From the NCBI GenBank assembly GCA_003439945.1, contig QVRM01001414.1, forward strand, positions 1 to 64,000: a stretch of 64,000 nt of DNA, read 5' to 3'. Origin of the DNA: Dermanyssus gallinae (taxonomy: Eukaryota > Arthropoda > Arachnida > Mesostigmata > Dermanyssidae). The notes under the pieces were generated by a model that worked only from the letters and a program-made list of their open reading frames with translations, was not told the DNA's origin and ran no database searches. Made by a program: the position numbers and the translations under genes. Of this stretch, positions 23,330-34,219 are shown one piece after another; within the stretch, counting starts at the first letter, position 1, and the number at the start of each line of letters is the position of its first letter.

Positions 23330-25146
23330 AGCCGCCTCTTTGAAATTTCATGGCTACAGTATTTTTCTAATTAACTTTTAAGCCCTTTTTATCTATAAAT
23401 GTAACTAGTCGATCCATAGCTTCTTTTACTGTGAAAAGGCTGCAACTAATGATTACAGCATCATCTTCGTACAGTACAATTTTGGCCCACTCCCGGGTCC
23501 AGCTCGTCCTTATCCGTTCTGGCGGTCCACCCAGAAGTACGAAAAACAGCAGTGGACTCAGTCCATCGCCTTGAAATGAATGTGGTTTAAATTACCTTGC
23601 CCCCAACACCGACCCTGCTGTCAATCAGCACCGTGTTTTGTTTTAAGATGTTGATGAGCAACCTCAGCATTGCTTCCGGCACGCCCACTTTAGCCAGTTC
23701 TTTAACTGTCTTATCCCTTGGCGCTGTGTCAAACGCCGCCTTTAAATCTACAAATACAGCATGTAGACAACTCCTACGGCCTGGACTGCGTATCTCAGAT
23801 TGCTCCGAGCAGCTCCCCAATTGCTGAGTAAGTTGACTTTCCTTTCCTTAATCCGTGCTTTTTTTGATGGTGCCCTTCTTTCCTCCAGGACAGTCTCCAA
23901 TCTCCCCGCTATTATTCCTGAGCATATCTTGTACGGGCAGATTTTATTGCTATTCTCTTCTAAGCTTCTGATTCCGTTTTTACGCCCTTTCTTTTGGGAA
24001 TTACTATTAAGATCGCTTCACTCCAGGCCTGTAGAATTTCCTCAGTGTTTAAGCATTTATTGAATAGAGCTTGCCAGCATAATGCAACAACTAGGGTATC
24101 TTTCATGTGTTCATTCCTTATCAAATCATTTCCGTGCGTTTATTCCGTGGTGCTCTGTCGATTGTTTCCATCACCTTCCCGAGACTGATTGCCCTTATTA
24201 TCCAGGCCCTAGCTTACTCTGTCGTCTAATCCTAGGGGTCTTCATATTCTAGCAGCGCATTCGGAGTTGTGTCCGACCGTAAGTAAAATCCTCCCGAAAT
24301 GTTCTATTTTTTTTAGAATTTGCCCTCTTTAGAAATTGTCTGCCCGTCTCTACTAAACATTGCCTTCTCACCTTTCGCCTCAGCGATGCATGTGGCCATT
24401 CTTTAGCCTCCCTTATTGCTGCCCATTCTTTCTGTGCCCAGTACTTTTGCTTTTTTTTTCTTATACAATGCCTTAATCAACCGTTTAATCAGCGAAACCA
24501 ATGACCGCATAACCGAAACGGGTTTTGCGTACTCCCGCGTCAACCTATTGGCCTGCTGGCTACACGTTAAAGTAAGGTCTTCCGCTTCTATTCTGCACTG
24601 GCAGCATCGTATAATTTAATAAGCCTAGCAGACTGCGTTCGTACATACTGCCCCGCTTGGGCTACCCGTACGCTCTCTACATGACCCCAGTGCATGGTAC
24701 CCATAGAATCCCCGTATATCGAACTGCTCTCGCGCCCAGGTCTTCGTTAAAACGAGAATGTCTACCCTGTATACGTCGTCCCCGAGCAGTTCGAACACCT
24801 CTCTCCCTTCGCAGTCCCACATTACAATCTGAATACGCGCATACACTACTGGTTCTTACTGTATCTGCTGGTTCTCGCACGGAAAGGGCCTGTTCACTGT
24901 TGTTTTCAGTTGTCAGGTCGATTTGGAAAATAAGGAAGATGTCGTTGCACGATCTGCGCTTCTGTCCTGTCGTGTAGGTCTGGCGCTATCAGCGTCATTG
25001 GTCGTGGGTTGCAGCGTAGGCAATGTGACTAACGGGGCACCCATCAGTCCTCCAAGAATAATCGGAATAATTTCCTGAATGGTCCTAGCTACCGTTTGCG
25101 CGATGATATTTTTCAACATCGGCATAATCGTAGAAATCACCTGCAC
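23330..25146 (-). pseudogene. Non-LTR retrotransposon remnant (endonuclease-like region + RT with YEDD box)
   Basis: The minus-strand order fits a LINE ORF2. At 24625-24846 is an endonuclease-like piece with VDILVLTKTWAREQFDIRGF, resembling the D-I-L-x-L-x-E-T-W box of AP-type endonucleases, with Lys where the Glu is usual. After ~800 bp of broken linker comes the RT palm at 23587-23820, with VFVDLKAAFDTAPRDK. In the next frame (about 23380-23570) come QGDGLSPLLFFVLLGG and IVLYEDDAVIIS, then KKGLKVN and a stop. YEDD stands where Y/F-A-D-D is expected. At 24913-25146 lies a further open piece that could be N-terminal. At least two frame changes make it dead. Confidence 0.7.
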
Positions 25147-25380
25147 TATATAATTATATATATTTACACACCCTTTAGCAGGGGGGCTTTATTAGAACAC
25201 ATCAACTTGCTTGTACGTAGTTCGCGTTTCTGGTACTGCGCCAGGCAAACATTTTGTTAACAATTTCTTTCCGGGCAACAGCTTTAGCATGTATGTTGAT
25301 CCCGGCTCTTGTGTTCGTCAAAATGAATCAAAGAATATGTTCGCTCGATCTGGGAATTTACAGATAGAGATGAACGTAGC

Positions 25381-26196
25381 CAGGGTATTACAGGAATATT
25401 TGATCAACGATATATGGAATTGTAGAGCTCGTTAAGGCAAATATTTTTTCCAATGGAACATGGTCTCTAAGAGGCCCTGTTTCGGAATGAGAGAATAAAT
25501 AATAAAATAAAATAAAATTCTGCTTCTTTCGAAGAACTCATAAGGCCGGTCAGAAGATGCTACATGGTCGCTTAGAAGAGAATTTGCCAAAATGAAGTTA
25601 TTTTATTAACCTTCACGCCCAATACCTTAAAATCATTACCTTACGATCTAAACTAACATATTCAGGCAAATGCGCATGACGATCATTTTGGTACCAAACT
25701 TATGGCAATGCGAGCTGTGGTTAAGGAGTAATTACGGTTTTTTGGTGGGATGTCCAGATTAAGTGCATGTAATTGCCATAAGTTTGGTACCAAATTGATC
25801 GTCATGAAATGCGCATTTGCCTGAATATGTTAGTTTAGAGCGCTGTAAGTGGTCGTAAGGTAATGATTTTGAGGTATTGGGCGTGAAGGTTAATAAAATA
25901 ACTTCATTTTGGCGAATTCTCTTCTAAGCGACCATGTAGCATCTTCTGACCGGCCTTTTGAGTTCTCACGAACACGGCGGTGTGTTTAGCTTCTGTCTAG
26001 GAAACCTGGTTGTCTCGCAACAGCACATTCTATGCTCCTATGTCGGGCAAAAACACCAATGTCACAAATTGTAGTAATTTAACTCTCATTCCGAAACAGG
26101 GCCTCTTAGAGACCATGTTCCATTGGAAAAAAATATTTGCCTTAACGAGCTCTACAATTCCATATATGGTTGATCAAATATTCCTGTAATACCCTG
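25381..26196. mobile_element. Foldback/MITE-like palindromic element, copy 1
   Basis: The two ends are inverted copies: CAGGGTATTACAGGAATATT at 25381 and its reverse complement ending at 26196. Complementarity continues inward through GGAATTGTAGAGCTCGTTAA, GGAACATGGTCTCTAAGAGG, the GGCCGGTCAGAAGATGC block and the ATTCAGGCAAATGCGCAT block almost to the middle (~25740). The left arm lacks about 120 bp that the right arm keeps. There is no open frame of note. A TA lies just outside the right end, where a (TA)n tract begins. Two related copies lie at 30217-31228 and 51393-52165. It is non-autonomous; the TA flank suggests a Tc1/mariner-type transposase in trans. Confidence 0.87.
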
Positions 26197-26197
26197 T

Positions 26198-26221
26198 ATA
26201 TATATATATATATATATATAT
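26198..26221. repeat. (TA)n microsatellite
   Basis: A short TA tract directly joins the end of the foldback element to the start of the SINE-like repeat at 26222. Confidence 0.85.
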
Positions 26222-26500
26222 TGTGGCGGATAGAGCGCCTGTCATAGTTTTTATCTACTTGGGTGTCACCGGTTTGATCCCTGGTATTGATCGATGAGCA
26301 ATGATTGAGCGATGCGTTACGAATAGTTGATAGAGAGTTGAGATATAGCATGCAGCTGAGAGTCAGCGGCCATGCTGCCACAAGCACTGTTGGACAAGCC
26401 CTAGATATCTCACTATCTCATGTCGGCCCTTTCTGAACGATCATTTTAAGGAAGTGTAGATTGGGCTGAAGTCGATAAAATAAATAAAGAAATAAACACA
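26222..26500 (+). mobile_element. tRNA-derived SINE, second type
   Basis: The start TTGTGGCGGATAGAGCGCC resembles a tRNA 5' part with an A box (TGGCGGATAGAG). About 45 bp later comes CCGGTTTGATCCC, a B box. Further in, at 26354-26366, is GCTGAGAGTCAGC, the same 13-bp hairpin core found in SINE family 1. The 3' end is A-rich with AATAAATAAAGAAATAAA repeats, typical of LINE-mobilised SINE tails. The segment between B box and core differs from family 1. I see only one copy here, and its target duplication is hidden by the flanking simple repeats. Confidence 0.7.
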
Positions 26501-26513
26501 AATGTATATACAG

Positions 26514-26947
26514 AGTCTTCCAGAATTCGCCCAACTTTAAGGTCTAGTACAACTTATCGATTTTTTTGGAGGGGACAAGTGTCATCCGTACTGTTTCGTT
26601 TATTTGTGCTGTAAATGTCGTTCCCGTGTAATATTTTTTTTTCAATGTAACGAGGGGCAGATGTCCCTTTATTTAAAATGAGAACAAAATTTCCAAAAAA
26701 ATAATCATATCTGCGTGTTTGGAAGAAAAGTTTGTATCTGTTGAATTGCGTTCTATGTTAGCTCGAAGCAGAACAAATGTTATATTGAAGACAATTCTTA
26801 AGAAATAAAACTCGTTGCAATCCTTATAGTTTGGCGTTAAAGGTAAATTACTGTTTTTTAGAAGAAATTCCTGCCTCTCGTTTCATAGGAAAATATTTTT
26901 TTTGCCGATTTGTACTATACGTCAAACCTTGTTGAATTTTGAAACAT

Positions 26948-26951
<4 letters not shown>
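26514..26951. mobile_element. Candidate MITE with diverged terminal inverted repeats
   Basis: Beginning near 26516 the sequence reads GTCTTCCAGAATTCGCCC, with CTAGTACAA further in. The reverse complement of the region ending at 26951 reads GGATGTTTCAAAATTCAAC, with ATAGTACAA at the matching distance. About two thirds of the ~42 bp agree. TA lies at the outer edge of both ends. No frame is present. The similarity is moderate, so this may be chance. Confidence 0.4.

Positions 26952-27024
<73 letters not shown>
26950..27024. repeat. (TA)37 microsatellite
   Basis: One of the longest TA tracts in the window, about 75 bp, lying just left of a mariner fragment. Confidence 0.9.
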
Positions 27025-27027
<3 letters not shown>

Positions 27028-27040
27028 TACTCTCTATATA

Positions 27041-27838
27041 AGGGTTGTTCAAATAAAAGGGTTCGAAATTACACTGTGGTTTTAATTGATACCTGGATCC
27101 CTGAACTTATGGCTGTGACAAAAACCGGCTCTCCACTATGTCCTTCAGTTCATCGACCGAGTTAAAGCGCCTCCATTGAGGTGTTTCGTTAGCCAACCAA
27201 GCAGATGAAAGTCGCAGCGCAACATCTCTTGACTGTATGGCGGGTGCTCAAGCTGCTCCTACTTGAACTTGACCGGTACACTCGGAGACGTGTGGACGCG
27301 CGTTATCGTGGAGCAGAATTACTCGCTTCGTGACCACCAGTCCAGGCCGTTTTCTCATGATAGAGTTGTATAGGCTACGAAGCGTCTCACAGTGCACGTC
27401 ACTGTTAATATTTTCCGTGTTGGAGGAATCCGATGAATCAGGCCTCGGGCGACGAAAAACGGTGAGCATAACCCCGCCTGCTGAGGGCTAACCTTTAATT
27501 TTTCCTAGGGGGTGACGCATGTTTTCATTGCGTGCTGCCCCGCCCTGTTTCTGGCTGGTGAAGCGATGGCATCAACTTTCGTCACCGGTGGCGATTCATT
27601 CGAATTTCGCAACGGGAAAGCCGGAATGTCCTCCCACGCACTGCCGCGTCAATTGGTAGGGACACACAACTGCCTGGTTCTCTCTTTCGTCATGTGAACA
27701 ACTACACTCCGGAAACTCCACTCGCGTTTCTAGATACCTCACTACGTTATCACAGAGCGGTACATTCAAAGTTCAATTTGTTTCAGCACATTCAGCCGTA
27801 AACGACGTTTCTTACCATTTCATTTAAAGGGATGTCCT
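27041..27838 (-). pseudogene. Mariner-like element remnant (second mariner lineage)
   Basis: The minus-strand frame 27248-27469 encodes a mariner catalytic core. It has INSDVHCETLRSLYNSIMRK and then VILLHDNARPHVS, which holds the second catalytic Asp. After a frameshift, HPPYSQEMLRCDFHLLG corresponds to the third-Asp box (Y-S-P-D-L-A-P-S-D-Y-H-L-F). The first catalytic region and the N-terminus are missing or unrecognisable. The left edge AGGGTTGTTCAAATAAAAGGG directly follows TATA, and the right edge reads AGGACATCCCTTTAAATGAAA on the reverse strand, a weak inverted match. It differs in sequence from the mariners at 13.4 and 27.9 kb. Confidence 0.65.
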
Positions 27839-27847
27839 ACTTCTATA

Positions 27848-27894
27848 TGTATATGTATATATATATATATGTATGGAAGTTGAAATATTAAAAA

Positions 27895-27942
<48 letters not shown>
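27848..27942. repeat. (TA)n tracts left of the full-length mariner
   Basis: A short interrupted TA tract near 27848-27871 and a pure tract at about 27899-27942. The mariner at 27943 starts directly after the final TA. Confidence 0.88.
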
Positions 27943-27945
<3 letters not shown>

Positions 27946-29230
27946 GTAGTTCAATAAGTTCTTAGAATGTGCTTTTCAGAATTCGAATTTTGGCGCGCTT
28001 CCACCGCTATTAGGAACTGCAACTTTTCGACTGCCAGCAGTCAAAATATTATGGTGATTGGCCGTTGCGATTTCGTTTGATCGCTTTTCCCGTGCAACGT
28101 ATCGGCGTGATTTTGAAAAATTGAGAAAAAGAGTTTCGAGTGGTTATCAAGCATTTTATTTCAAAGGTTGGAATGCGACCCAAGTGAAAACTGAGTTAGA
28201 CGAGGTCTACGGTGACTCTGCGCCATGTTTTGCCACTGTTTCCAACTGGATTAATGAGTTACAAAGAGGTCGCAGGAGCACCGGGATGAACTACGTTCAC
28301 AACGCCCAAAAACGGCAACTGATTAGGAAAACGTGGAAAAGGTGCGGAAAATCGTTGCCGCAGATAAGCGAGTGAACATTAGGGAGATAGCGGAGACCTT
28401 GGGGATCAGTTTGGGTAGTGTGCATTTCATCCTGCACGAAAACTTGAAGATGAAAGAGCTCAGAGAAAAATGGCTGCCGCATTTGCTCAACCAAGGCCAA
28501 AAAAAACGCGCCTGTTTTCGCTTCACAGCGAAATTTGGCCAAGATGTCGAACAATCCGTCGGATTTTTGGCGCAGATTCATGACCGCCGATGAAAGCTGG
28601 GTCCATCACTACACTCCCGAGACCCAAGAAGCATCTTGCCAATGGTGTGCACCTGATGAAGGACCTCCGAAGAGGGTGCGGACAACGGCATTGACCGGAA
28701 AGGTGATGGCTACAGTTTTTTAAGACCAACGTAGAATAATGCTGGTCGACTACCTTGAGAGCGGTAAAACGATCACAGGAGAATATTAGGCAAGACTGTT
28801 AGACTGCCTTTTGCAAGAACTCATCGTGAAACGGCCCGCGTTGCAGAAGAAGGTTGTCCTGTTTCACCAGGACAATGCTCCTGCACCCAAGTCCCGGCAA
28901 GCATCGGCAAAACTGGCCCAACTGAGGTTCGAACTTATTGAACAACCTTCCTATTCTCCAGACCTGGCCCCCTCTGATTATTTCCTCTTCGGACATTTGA
29001 AGAATAGTCTCGGTGGAAAGCGTTTTTCCAGCAATGAAGAGGTTAAGGCTGCTGCCAATGCCTATTTTCAGTCTAAAGACGCGGAATTCTACTTAAGAGG
29101 TATAAAAGCTCTGAAATCTTGGTGGGAAAAGTGTATTGAGCATCTCGGGGAGTATATCGAATAAGATAAATTTAAAAACATGATTTGGAAAATTATTGGT
29201 TTTCATTCTAAGAACTTATTGAACTTTCTG
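27943..29230 (+). mobile_element. Full-length mariner element, copy A, inserted in a (TA)n tract
   Basis: At 1288 bp it has normal mariner length. The left end CAGGTAGTTCAATAAGTTC and the reverse-complemented right end CAGAAAGTTCAATAAGTTC are inverted repeats that continue as TTAGAATG. TA lies directly outside both ends, and (TA)n runs continue on both sides, so it landed inside or seeded a TA microsatellite. A second copy of the same family is at 43789-44981. Both ends look usable, but the transposase is broken. Confidence 0.93.
28058..29164 (+). pseudogene. Mariner transposase (DD34D), frameshifted and with stops
   Basis: Parts appear in order. FKGWNATQVKTELDEVYGDS begins the helix-turn-helix region. 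REIAETLGISLGSVHFILHE is the second helix-turn-helix. TADESWVHHYTPET holds the first catalytic Asp (codon 28589-28591). FHQDNAPAP holds the second (28871-28873). YSPDLAPSDYFLFG holds the third (28976-28978), with exactly 34 residues between second and third. The protein ends WEKCIEHLGEYIE. Compared with copy B there is a one-base loss near 28282 and an extra A near 28500. A TAA at 28721-28723 stands where a Trp is expected, and a TAG follows in the next block. No intact start remains. Confidence 0.93.
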
Positions 29231-30216
29231 TATATATATATATATATATATTTATACATTTGCATTGAACTTGCCTAATGAGACAAGAGAATAATTTACT
29301 TCTCATGCTATTGCAATCGCCTTCAGATGATGAACTAAAGGACGCGCTTGCTTGCTACAGCTTCGAGGTAATGAGAACAATACGCATTACTAACTATGAA
29401 AATATGTACGCATTTCACGCAGTATATAGCTTGGTATGTTCTGTGGTATGTTTGATACGAATACAGCCGTAACAATGTGGAGTCATTACATGCGTATGCT
29501 TCATTATTCCGGAACACCAGCTTTAATTAACATGATAAATGTTGGAATGGAACTAGCTGTGAAGCGACCGAAATGGAGGAGGGCTCTTCTTAGAGAGGCC
29601 TAGAGCTTCAACGTGCAGTGGCTCCGACACTTTTCAAAGGATCGAAAGATGGTGCGTGCACTGTGTGCAACTTATGCATAGAGCTAGTTACCCACATGGC
29701 GACGTAGTGCGAATCCTACCATACGGTTTTGCTTCATAGTAAGTAGTTGTTGTAGTAGTACCAATAGTAACAGTGAATTATTGTTGTAAATGACTGTTGT
29801 TGTTGTTACAGTTATTATTGTAGTGGTAGGAATGGCATTATCATTGGCAGACATTGTTGTCAATTATGGCGAGCCTTCCTCGAGGAGGCCGTAGGCGAAT
29901 CGAGCGAACTCGTCTAGCGGCTCCGGGTTGAGGGGTGGTCCATCATTTGCGGCCCCGCAAACGAAGCGGGATGAAAAACGAGGAAATTGCTCGAGATGTT
30001 CGGTTCGCCAACCAATTCACACGTTAGTGCACCAAGCTCTGTAAGAAGTGGCCACCGATTAGTCAACTGCTGTATCTCGAATACAAGGTAAATTGCTATA
30101 ACAAGCGCGTACCACTGTTCCTGCTGCGCTCACACACAACCAAATACAGATACAGACGCTCAGTCATGCATTTATGTACATGTGTTAGCTGATCTTAGTG
30201 TGTGTATATATATATA
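29231..30216. other. Short (TA)n then no recognisable gene
   Basis: A TA tract at 29231-29251 abuts the mariner. Imperfect TTG/GTA repeats lie at about 29735-29830. The rest shows no motif, and another short TA run directly precedes the next foldback element. Confidence 0.5.
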
Positions 30217-31222
30217 AGGTGTTTCCAAAAGAGTTTTTAATCGATAGTAAGAATTGTAAAGCTTTTTAAAGCAAATATTTTTTTCAACGAAACATGGTCT
30301 CTAAGAAGTCTTGTTTCGTAATGAGAGTTAAATTACCATCATTTGTCACACTGGTGTTTTTGCCCGACATAGGAGCATAACATAACATGTGCTACTGCGA
30401 GACAACCAGTCCTCCTAGACAGAAACACACCGTCGTGTTCGTGAGTGAATCTCCTGCTTTTTCCGAAGAACATATAAGGCCGGTCAGAAGATGCAACGCG
30501 GTGGTTTAGAAGAGAATTCGCCAAAAATGAAGTTGTTTATCTTCACGCCAAATACCTCAAAAGCATTAGCCTACGACCACTCACGCTCAAACTACCGTAT
30601 TCAGGCAAATACGCATTTCATGACGATCACTTTGGTACCCAATTAATGCCAATGCGAGCTGTTGCGGAGTAATTTAGATTTTTTGGCGGGCATGTCAAGA
30701 TTAAGTGCATGTAAAATGACTGTGTGGCGATGTTGCGGCTATCGAGGGACATGTAGGCGGTAATGAACGTCGCCACGCAGTCATTTTACATGCACTTAAT
30801 CTGAACATTCCGCCGAAAAATCTCGCATTGACATATATTTGGTACCACGGTAATCGTCATGAAATGCGCATTTGCCTGAATACGTTAGTTAGATCGCTGA
30901 GAGTGGTTGCAGGGTAATGATTTTGAGGCATTTGGCGTAAAAGCTAAAAATGAACTTCATTTTTTGCGAATGCTCTTTTAAGCGTCCATGTCGCATCTTC
31001 TGACCGGCCTTATATGTTTTTCGGAAGAAGCATAATTTTCTCACGAACACGACGGTGTGCTTAGTTTCTGCTTCTGTCTAGGAGGACTGGTTGTCTCGCA
31101 ACAGCAAAGTTTTGCTTCTATGTCGGAAAAAACACCAGTGTCACAAATTGTAGTAATTTAACTCTATTTAAAAATATTTGCATTAACGAGCTCTACAAAT
31201 GTTACTATCGATTAAAAATCGT

Positions 31223-31228
<6 letters not shown>
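30217..31228. mobile_element. Foldback/MITE-like palindromic element, copy 2 (most complete)
   Basis: The left arm starts AGGTGTTTCC and continues TTTTTAATCGATAGTAAGA; the right arm ends with the reverse complement of TTTTTAATCGATAGTAACA. The two ~480-bp arms stay complementary to a central hairpin, where AAGTGCATGTAAAATGACTG pairs with its reverse complement around a ~30-bp loop (GCGGCTATCGAGGGACATGT, near 30745-30765). That loop is nearly identical in copy 3, which marks it as part of the element. The arms have drifted by scattered substitutions and small indels. No protein frame is present. TATATA lies outside the left end and a long (TA)n outside the right. Confidence 0.9.

Positions 31229-31284
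<56 letters not shown>
31227..31284. repeat. (TA)n microsatellite
   Basis: About 56 bp of TA repeat directly following foldback copy 2. Confidence 0.9.
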
Positions 31285-31289
<5 letters not shown>

Positions 31290-32338
31290 GTTTAATTATA
31301 TCTGTTTTTTTTATGTTACGCGTGTATCTAAAACGAAGCTGCTCAGATATGCATGAATTACTCAGTAGAGGAGTAGTTTTCAGTGTTGTAGCGGTGATTT
31401 GTTCGTCCCGTCAAAATAGAAAGAGACAGAATTGCCGTCATGTTAGTTTGTCGAATGTGCCGAACTGTGATCGCAGTTCGGAGCGAACAAATCGATAATA
31501 ATAATCAAATAATTTTTCGCGCAAAAACTTCGTCCCGTTGCATGTGCAAAATCATATGTATGTATACGTATACTCGTATATAGATAAATAGGTGCTGGCC
31601 GTGAATGAAAAACCACAACCACGAGACGCAGTATGCATGCGGTCTTTTATTTGCAAGGTTTTACGAACACGGCACTACCACAGTTTTTACTACCAGCACA
31701 CTATGGCTACGACAATTTTAACTGCCGTCACTAGGTCGGTATGAAATTTCCCGCTTTCGAGTTTGAACTAGTTTGCCGAGGAGAGGCCGATACGTGCGCG
31801 CAAAGGCAGAGAGGCTCGCAAGGTGCAGCAAGAACGCGGTAGCTCAGCGCATATTAGCGCGTCGGCCGCCGTAACCGACGACAACAATGATGATGACAAT
31901 AACTACAATGAGAACGACAACTACTACGATAACAACAGCAACAACAACAACTACTACTACTACTACAACTACGACAAGAACAACAACAGCAACAACAACA
32001 ACAATAACTACTACTACAACTACGACAAGAACAACAACAGCAATAACTGCTACTACAACTACGACAAGAACAACAACAACCACAAAAACAATGACATTAA
32101 CAACAACCAGACCGACAGTCTGGCATTCCAGGGAAGCCGATCTAAACCATACCCGTACTTCGGAGAAGCCTAACGCAAAATAGAGATGTATATATATAGA
32201 AAATATTGTGATGATTTATTTATCATTTACAATACATTTGCACACTCGGCGGTGCTCGCCTTAATCAAATATGGTGGTAAAAAGGTGTCACGTGAGGTTA
32301 AGAATCAGCTGTCCGCTAAAAATTCCACCTGGAAGTTC
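31285..32338. other. No gene; contains an imperfect (AAC)n block
   Basis: Apart from the trinucleotide block listed separately, no motif is visible. The frames over 31823-32183 are translations of the repeat (Asn/Tyr, Thr or Val). Confidence 0.5.
31880..32102. repeat. Imperfect (AAC/TAC)n trinucleotide block with a higher-order unit
   Basis: AAC and TAC triplets form a larger repeat: clusters of TAC followed by AACTACGACAAGAACAACAA recur about four times (near 31965, 32015, 32055 and onward). It is a tandem array of ~45-60-bp compound units rather than a pure microsatellite. Confidence 0.8.
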
Positions 32339-32352
32339 AGCACGCTCTAGCT
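32339..32352. repeat. Target-site duplication, left copy (R1-clade LINE)
   Basis: AGCACGCTCTAGCT here is repeated perfectly at 34071-34084, immediately outside the two ends of the LINE at 32353-34070. Confidence 0.92.
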
Positions 32353-34070
32353 TTTTTTTTTGTTTTTTTGTAGAGGTGGAAAATGCTTTACGCACACCCT
32401 CCGATGTTAATGAAGGGTAGTGTGGGACTAAACGCCGGGGAAGAGTATAATACTCGATCCAATCCGCTCGTTCTACCCACTAAAAACCACCTCTCCCACC
32501 CTCTTCTGGTTTGGAATTGTGAACCATTACATCGAGACCAGAAGAGGGGAGTCCCGTGCTGCGACCCTCTCCTTAGTCTACGACTATGTCCCGAGCAGAG
32601 AGTGGGTCCTGCTCGGGAGTGAACACTAGAGGCCTAGTGTTGAATCGCGATCTGCGGCGATCTTCCTGGCGACATTTTTCGCGCATAAGCCCGTCTAAGT
32701 ATTGGGTCCCGGCGTGCCAGTCCGTTGTCGACTTGAGCATGTTGGCCACGATGGTCGTGGTCGGGTTACCTTTGTGGACATAGGAGGAGCCCGTGCGGTA
32801 GGCCGCAAGGGCCTCGCAGTCCTCTACGGTGTGCGCCGCGTCGTCGGGTGCGCCTGTGGTGCAGAGAACGCAGATATCTGTATTCGCCTTGCCTATCCGG
32901 AAAAGGTACGACCTGAATTGTCCATGCCCTGTGAACACTTGCACGGAGTGATATGTAAGTGCTCCTTTGAGCTTATACCAGGTTATGAGGTCTGTGATTA
33001 GGCTTCTTGTCCAGGCCCCTCTGGTATTCCCAGCTGGTGGGTTGGACCACGTGCCCGCCCATGTGACCAGGGAGTGCTCCCGTGCTTGGGTCTATGAAGT
33101 GTCGCCGTACTTCTTGCGCTTGCTTCTTTCTTCAGCAAGTATGTCCCAAGGGATCTGGCAGGCGAGCGTCAACAGGACGTCCGTCGAGACAGTCCGGTAG
33201 GCCCGCGTGACCCTGATGGCCATCGCTCTTTGGGAGCTTCGTATCATGCGCCGTGCCTTTGCGGTCCGCAGCGCCATACCAGCCCATATGGGCGCGGCAT
33301 ACAGAGCGATGGCCTCTGCCATGGCCGCTAGGAGCAGCCGCTTGGCGTGCGTTGCGCCCCCCTCGCGAGGAAGGATGCGTGCAAGGTTGGTGGAGACCTT
33401 CGCGACCTTCTGGATGATGCTCTGGATGTGTGGCAGGCCGGTGAGACCTGTGTCCAGCGTTACGCCTAAGTACTTTGCCTCCCGTTTGATAGTCAGGCGG
33501 TGTTCTGCAAGTTCTAACGATGCTTGCCTAGTACGACGGCGGCCGGTTAGGTAGATAACCTCGGTCTTCTGGGGGGCCAGCTCCAGGTAATTGTCGACCA
33601 TCCACTTCTCTATTCTGAAAAGAGCCGTGTTCGCTCGCGCCTCGAGCACCGCCTCCGTTTTCGCGGTGACCACCAGCGCCAGATCGTCGGCGTAGGCGAT
33701 TATGTCCACCCCGTCAGGCAGGTCGTCTAACCGCAGGATTCCGTCGTATGCTATATTCCAGAGGTCGGCCCGAGCACTGAGCCCTGCGGGACGCCCGCCG
33801 TGACAGGGTGGACCTCACCGTTGGCCGAAAGTGAACGCGCGTCAAGATACGAGGAAATAATCCGTCGCATGTAGGGGGATATGCCTCTCTGTTCAAGGGT
33901 GTCCATTATTATTTGCCAATTCGCTGTATTAAACGCGTTTTGCACGTCCAGCAGGATAAGTAAAACGTAATTGCGTGTCCTAAGTGTCCGTTGTTGTTCT
34001 GTGTAGGCTACCTGGAGCACTCGTTCGACGGCATCGAGGGTCGATCGGCTCTTGCGAAAGCCGCATTGGT
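32353..34070 (-). mobile_element. 5'-truncated R1-clade LINE with poly(A) tail and 14-bp target duplication
   Basis: On the minus strand the element begins inside the RT finger domain (QCGFRKSRSTLDAVERV) and ends in a 3' untranslated region of about 200 bp and an A-rich tail (the T run at 32353-32368). RT palm boxes follow: LLDVQNAFNTANW, GVPQGSVLGP and IIAYADDLALVV with the catalytic Asp pair. The thumb region is followed by a C-terminal C-x2-C ... H ... C knuckle at 32573-32944 (CVLCTTGAPDDAAHTVEDC). Damage is slight: one lost base near 33770 shifts the frame, and one TAG lies at about 33092. A perfect 14-bp duplication flanks it. R1 itself inserts into rDNA; this relative did not. Confidence 0.95.
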
Positions 34071-34084
34071 AGCACGCTCTAGCT
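34071..34084. repeat. Target-site duplication, right copy (R1-clade LINE)
   Basis: This is the perfect second copy of the 14-bp duplication at 32339-32352. It fixes the 5' truncation point of the LINE at 34070. Confidence 0.92.
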
Positions 34085-34219
34085 ACAACGCCGTGGTTTA
34101 ACATAATCACTAGTCACTCTGCACAGACAAAGTCTTCTACTTTTAATCGTAAACCGAACAATCTGTATGAGAAACATGTTTCTATTTTGGCCAAATAGGC
34201 GAAACCAAAGCACGCACAA

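Noticed and set aside
26222..26300. Functional tRNA gene at the head of the second SINE type
   Set aside because: No convincing acceptor or anticodon stem; A-rich tail and shared SINE core instead.
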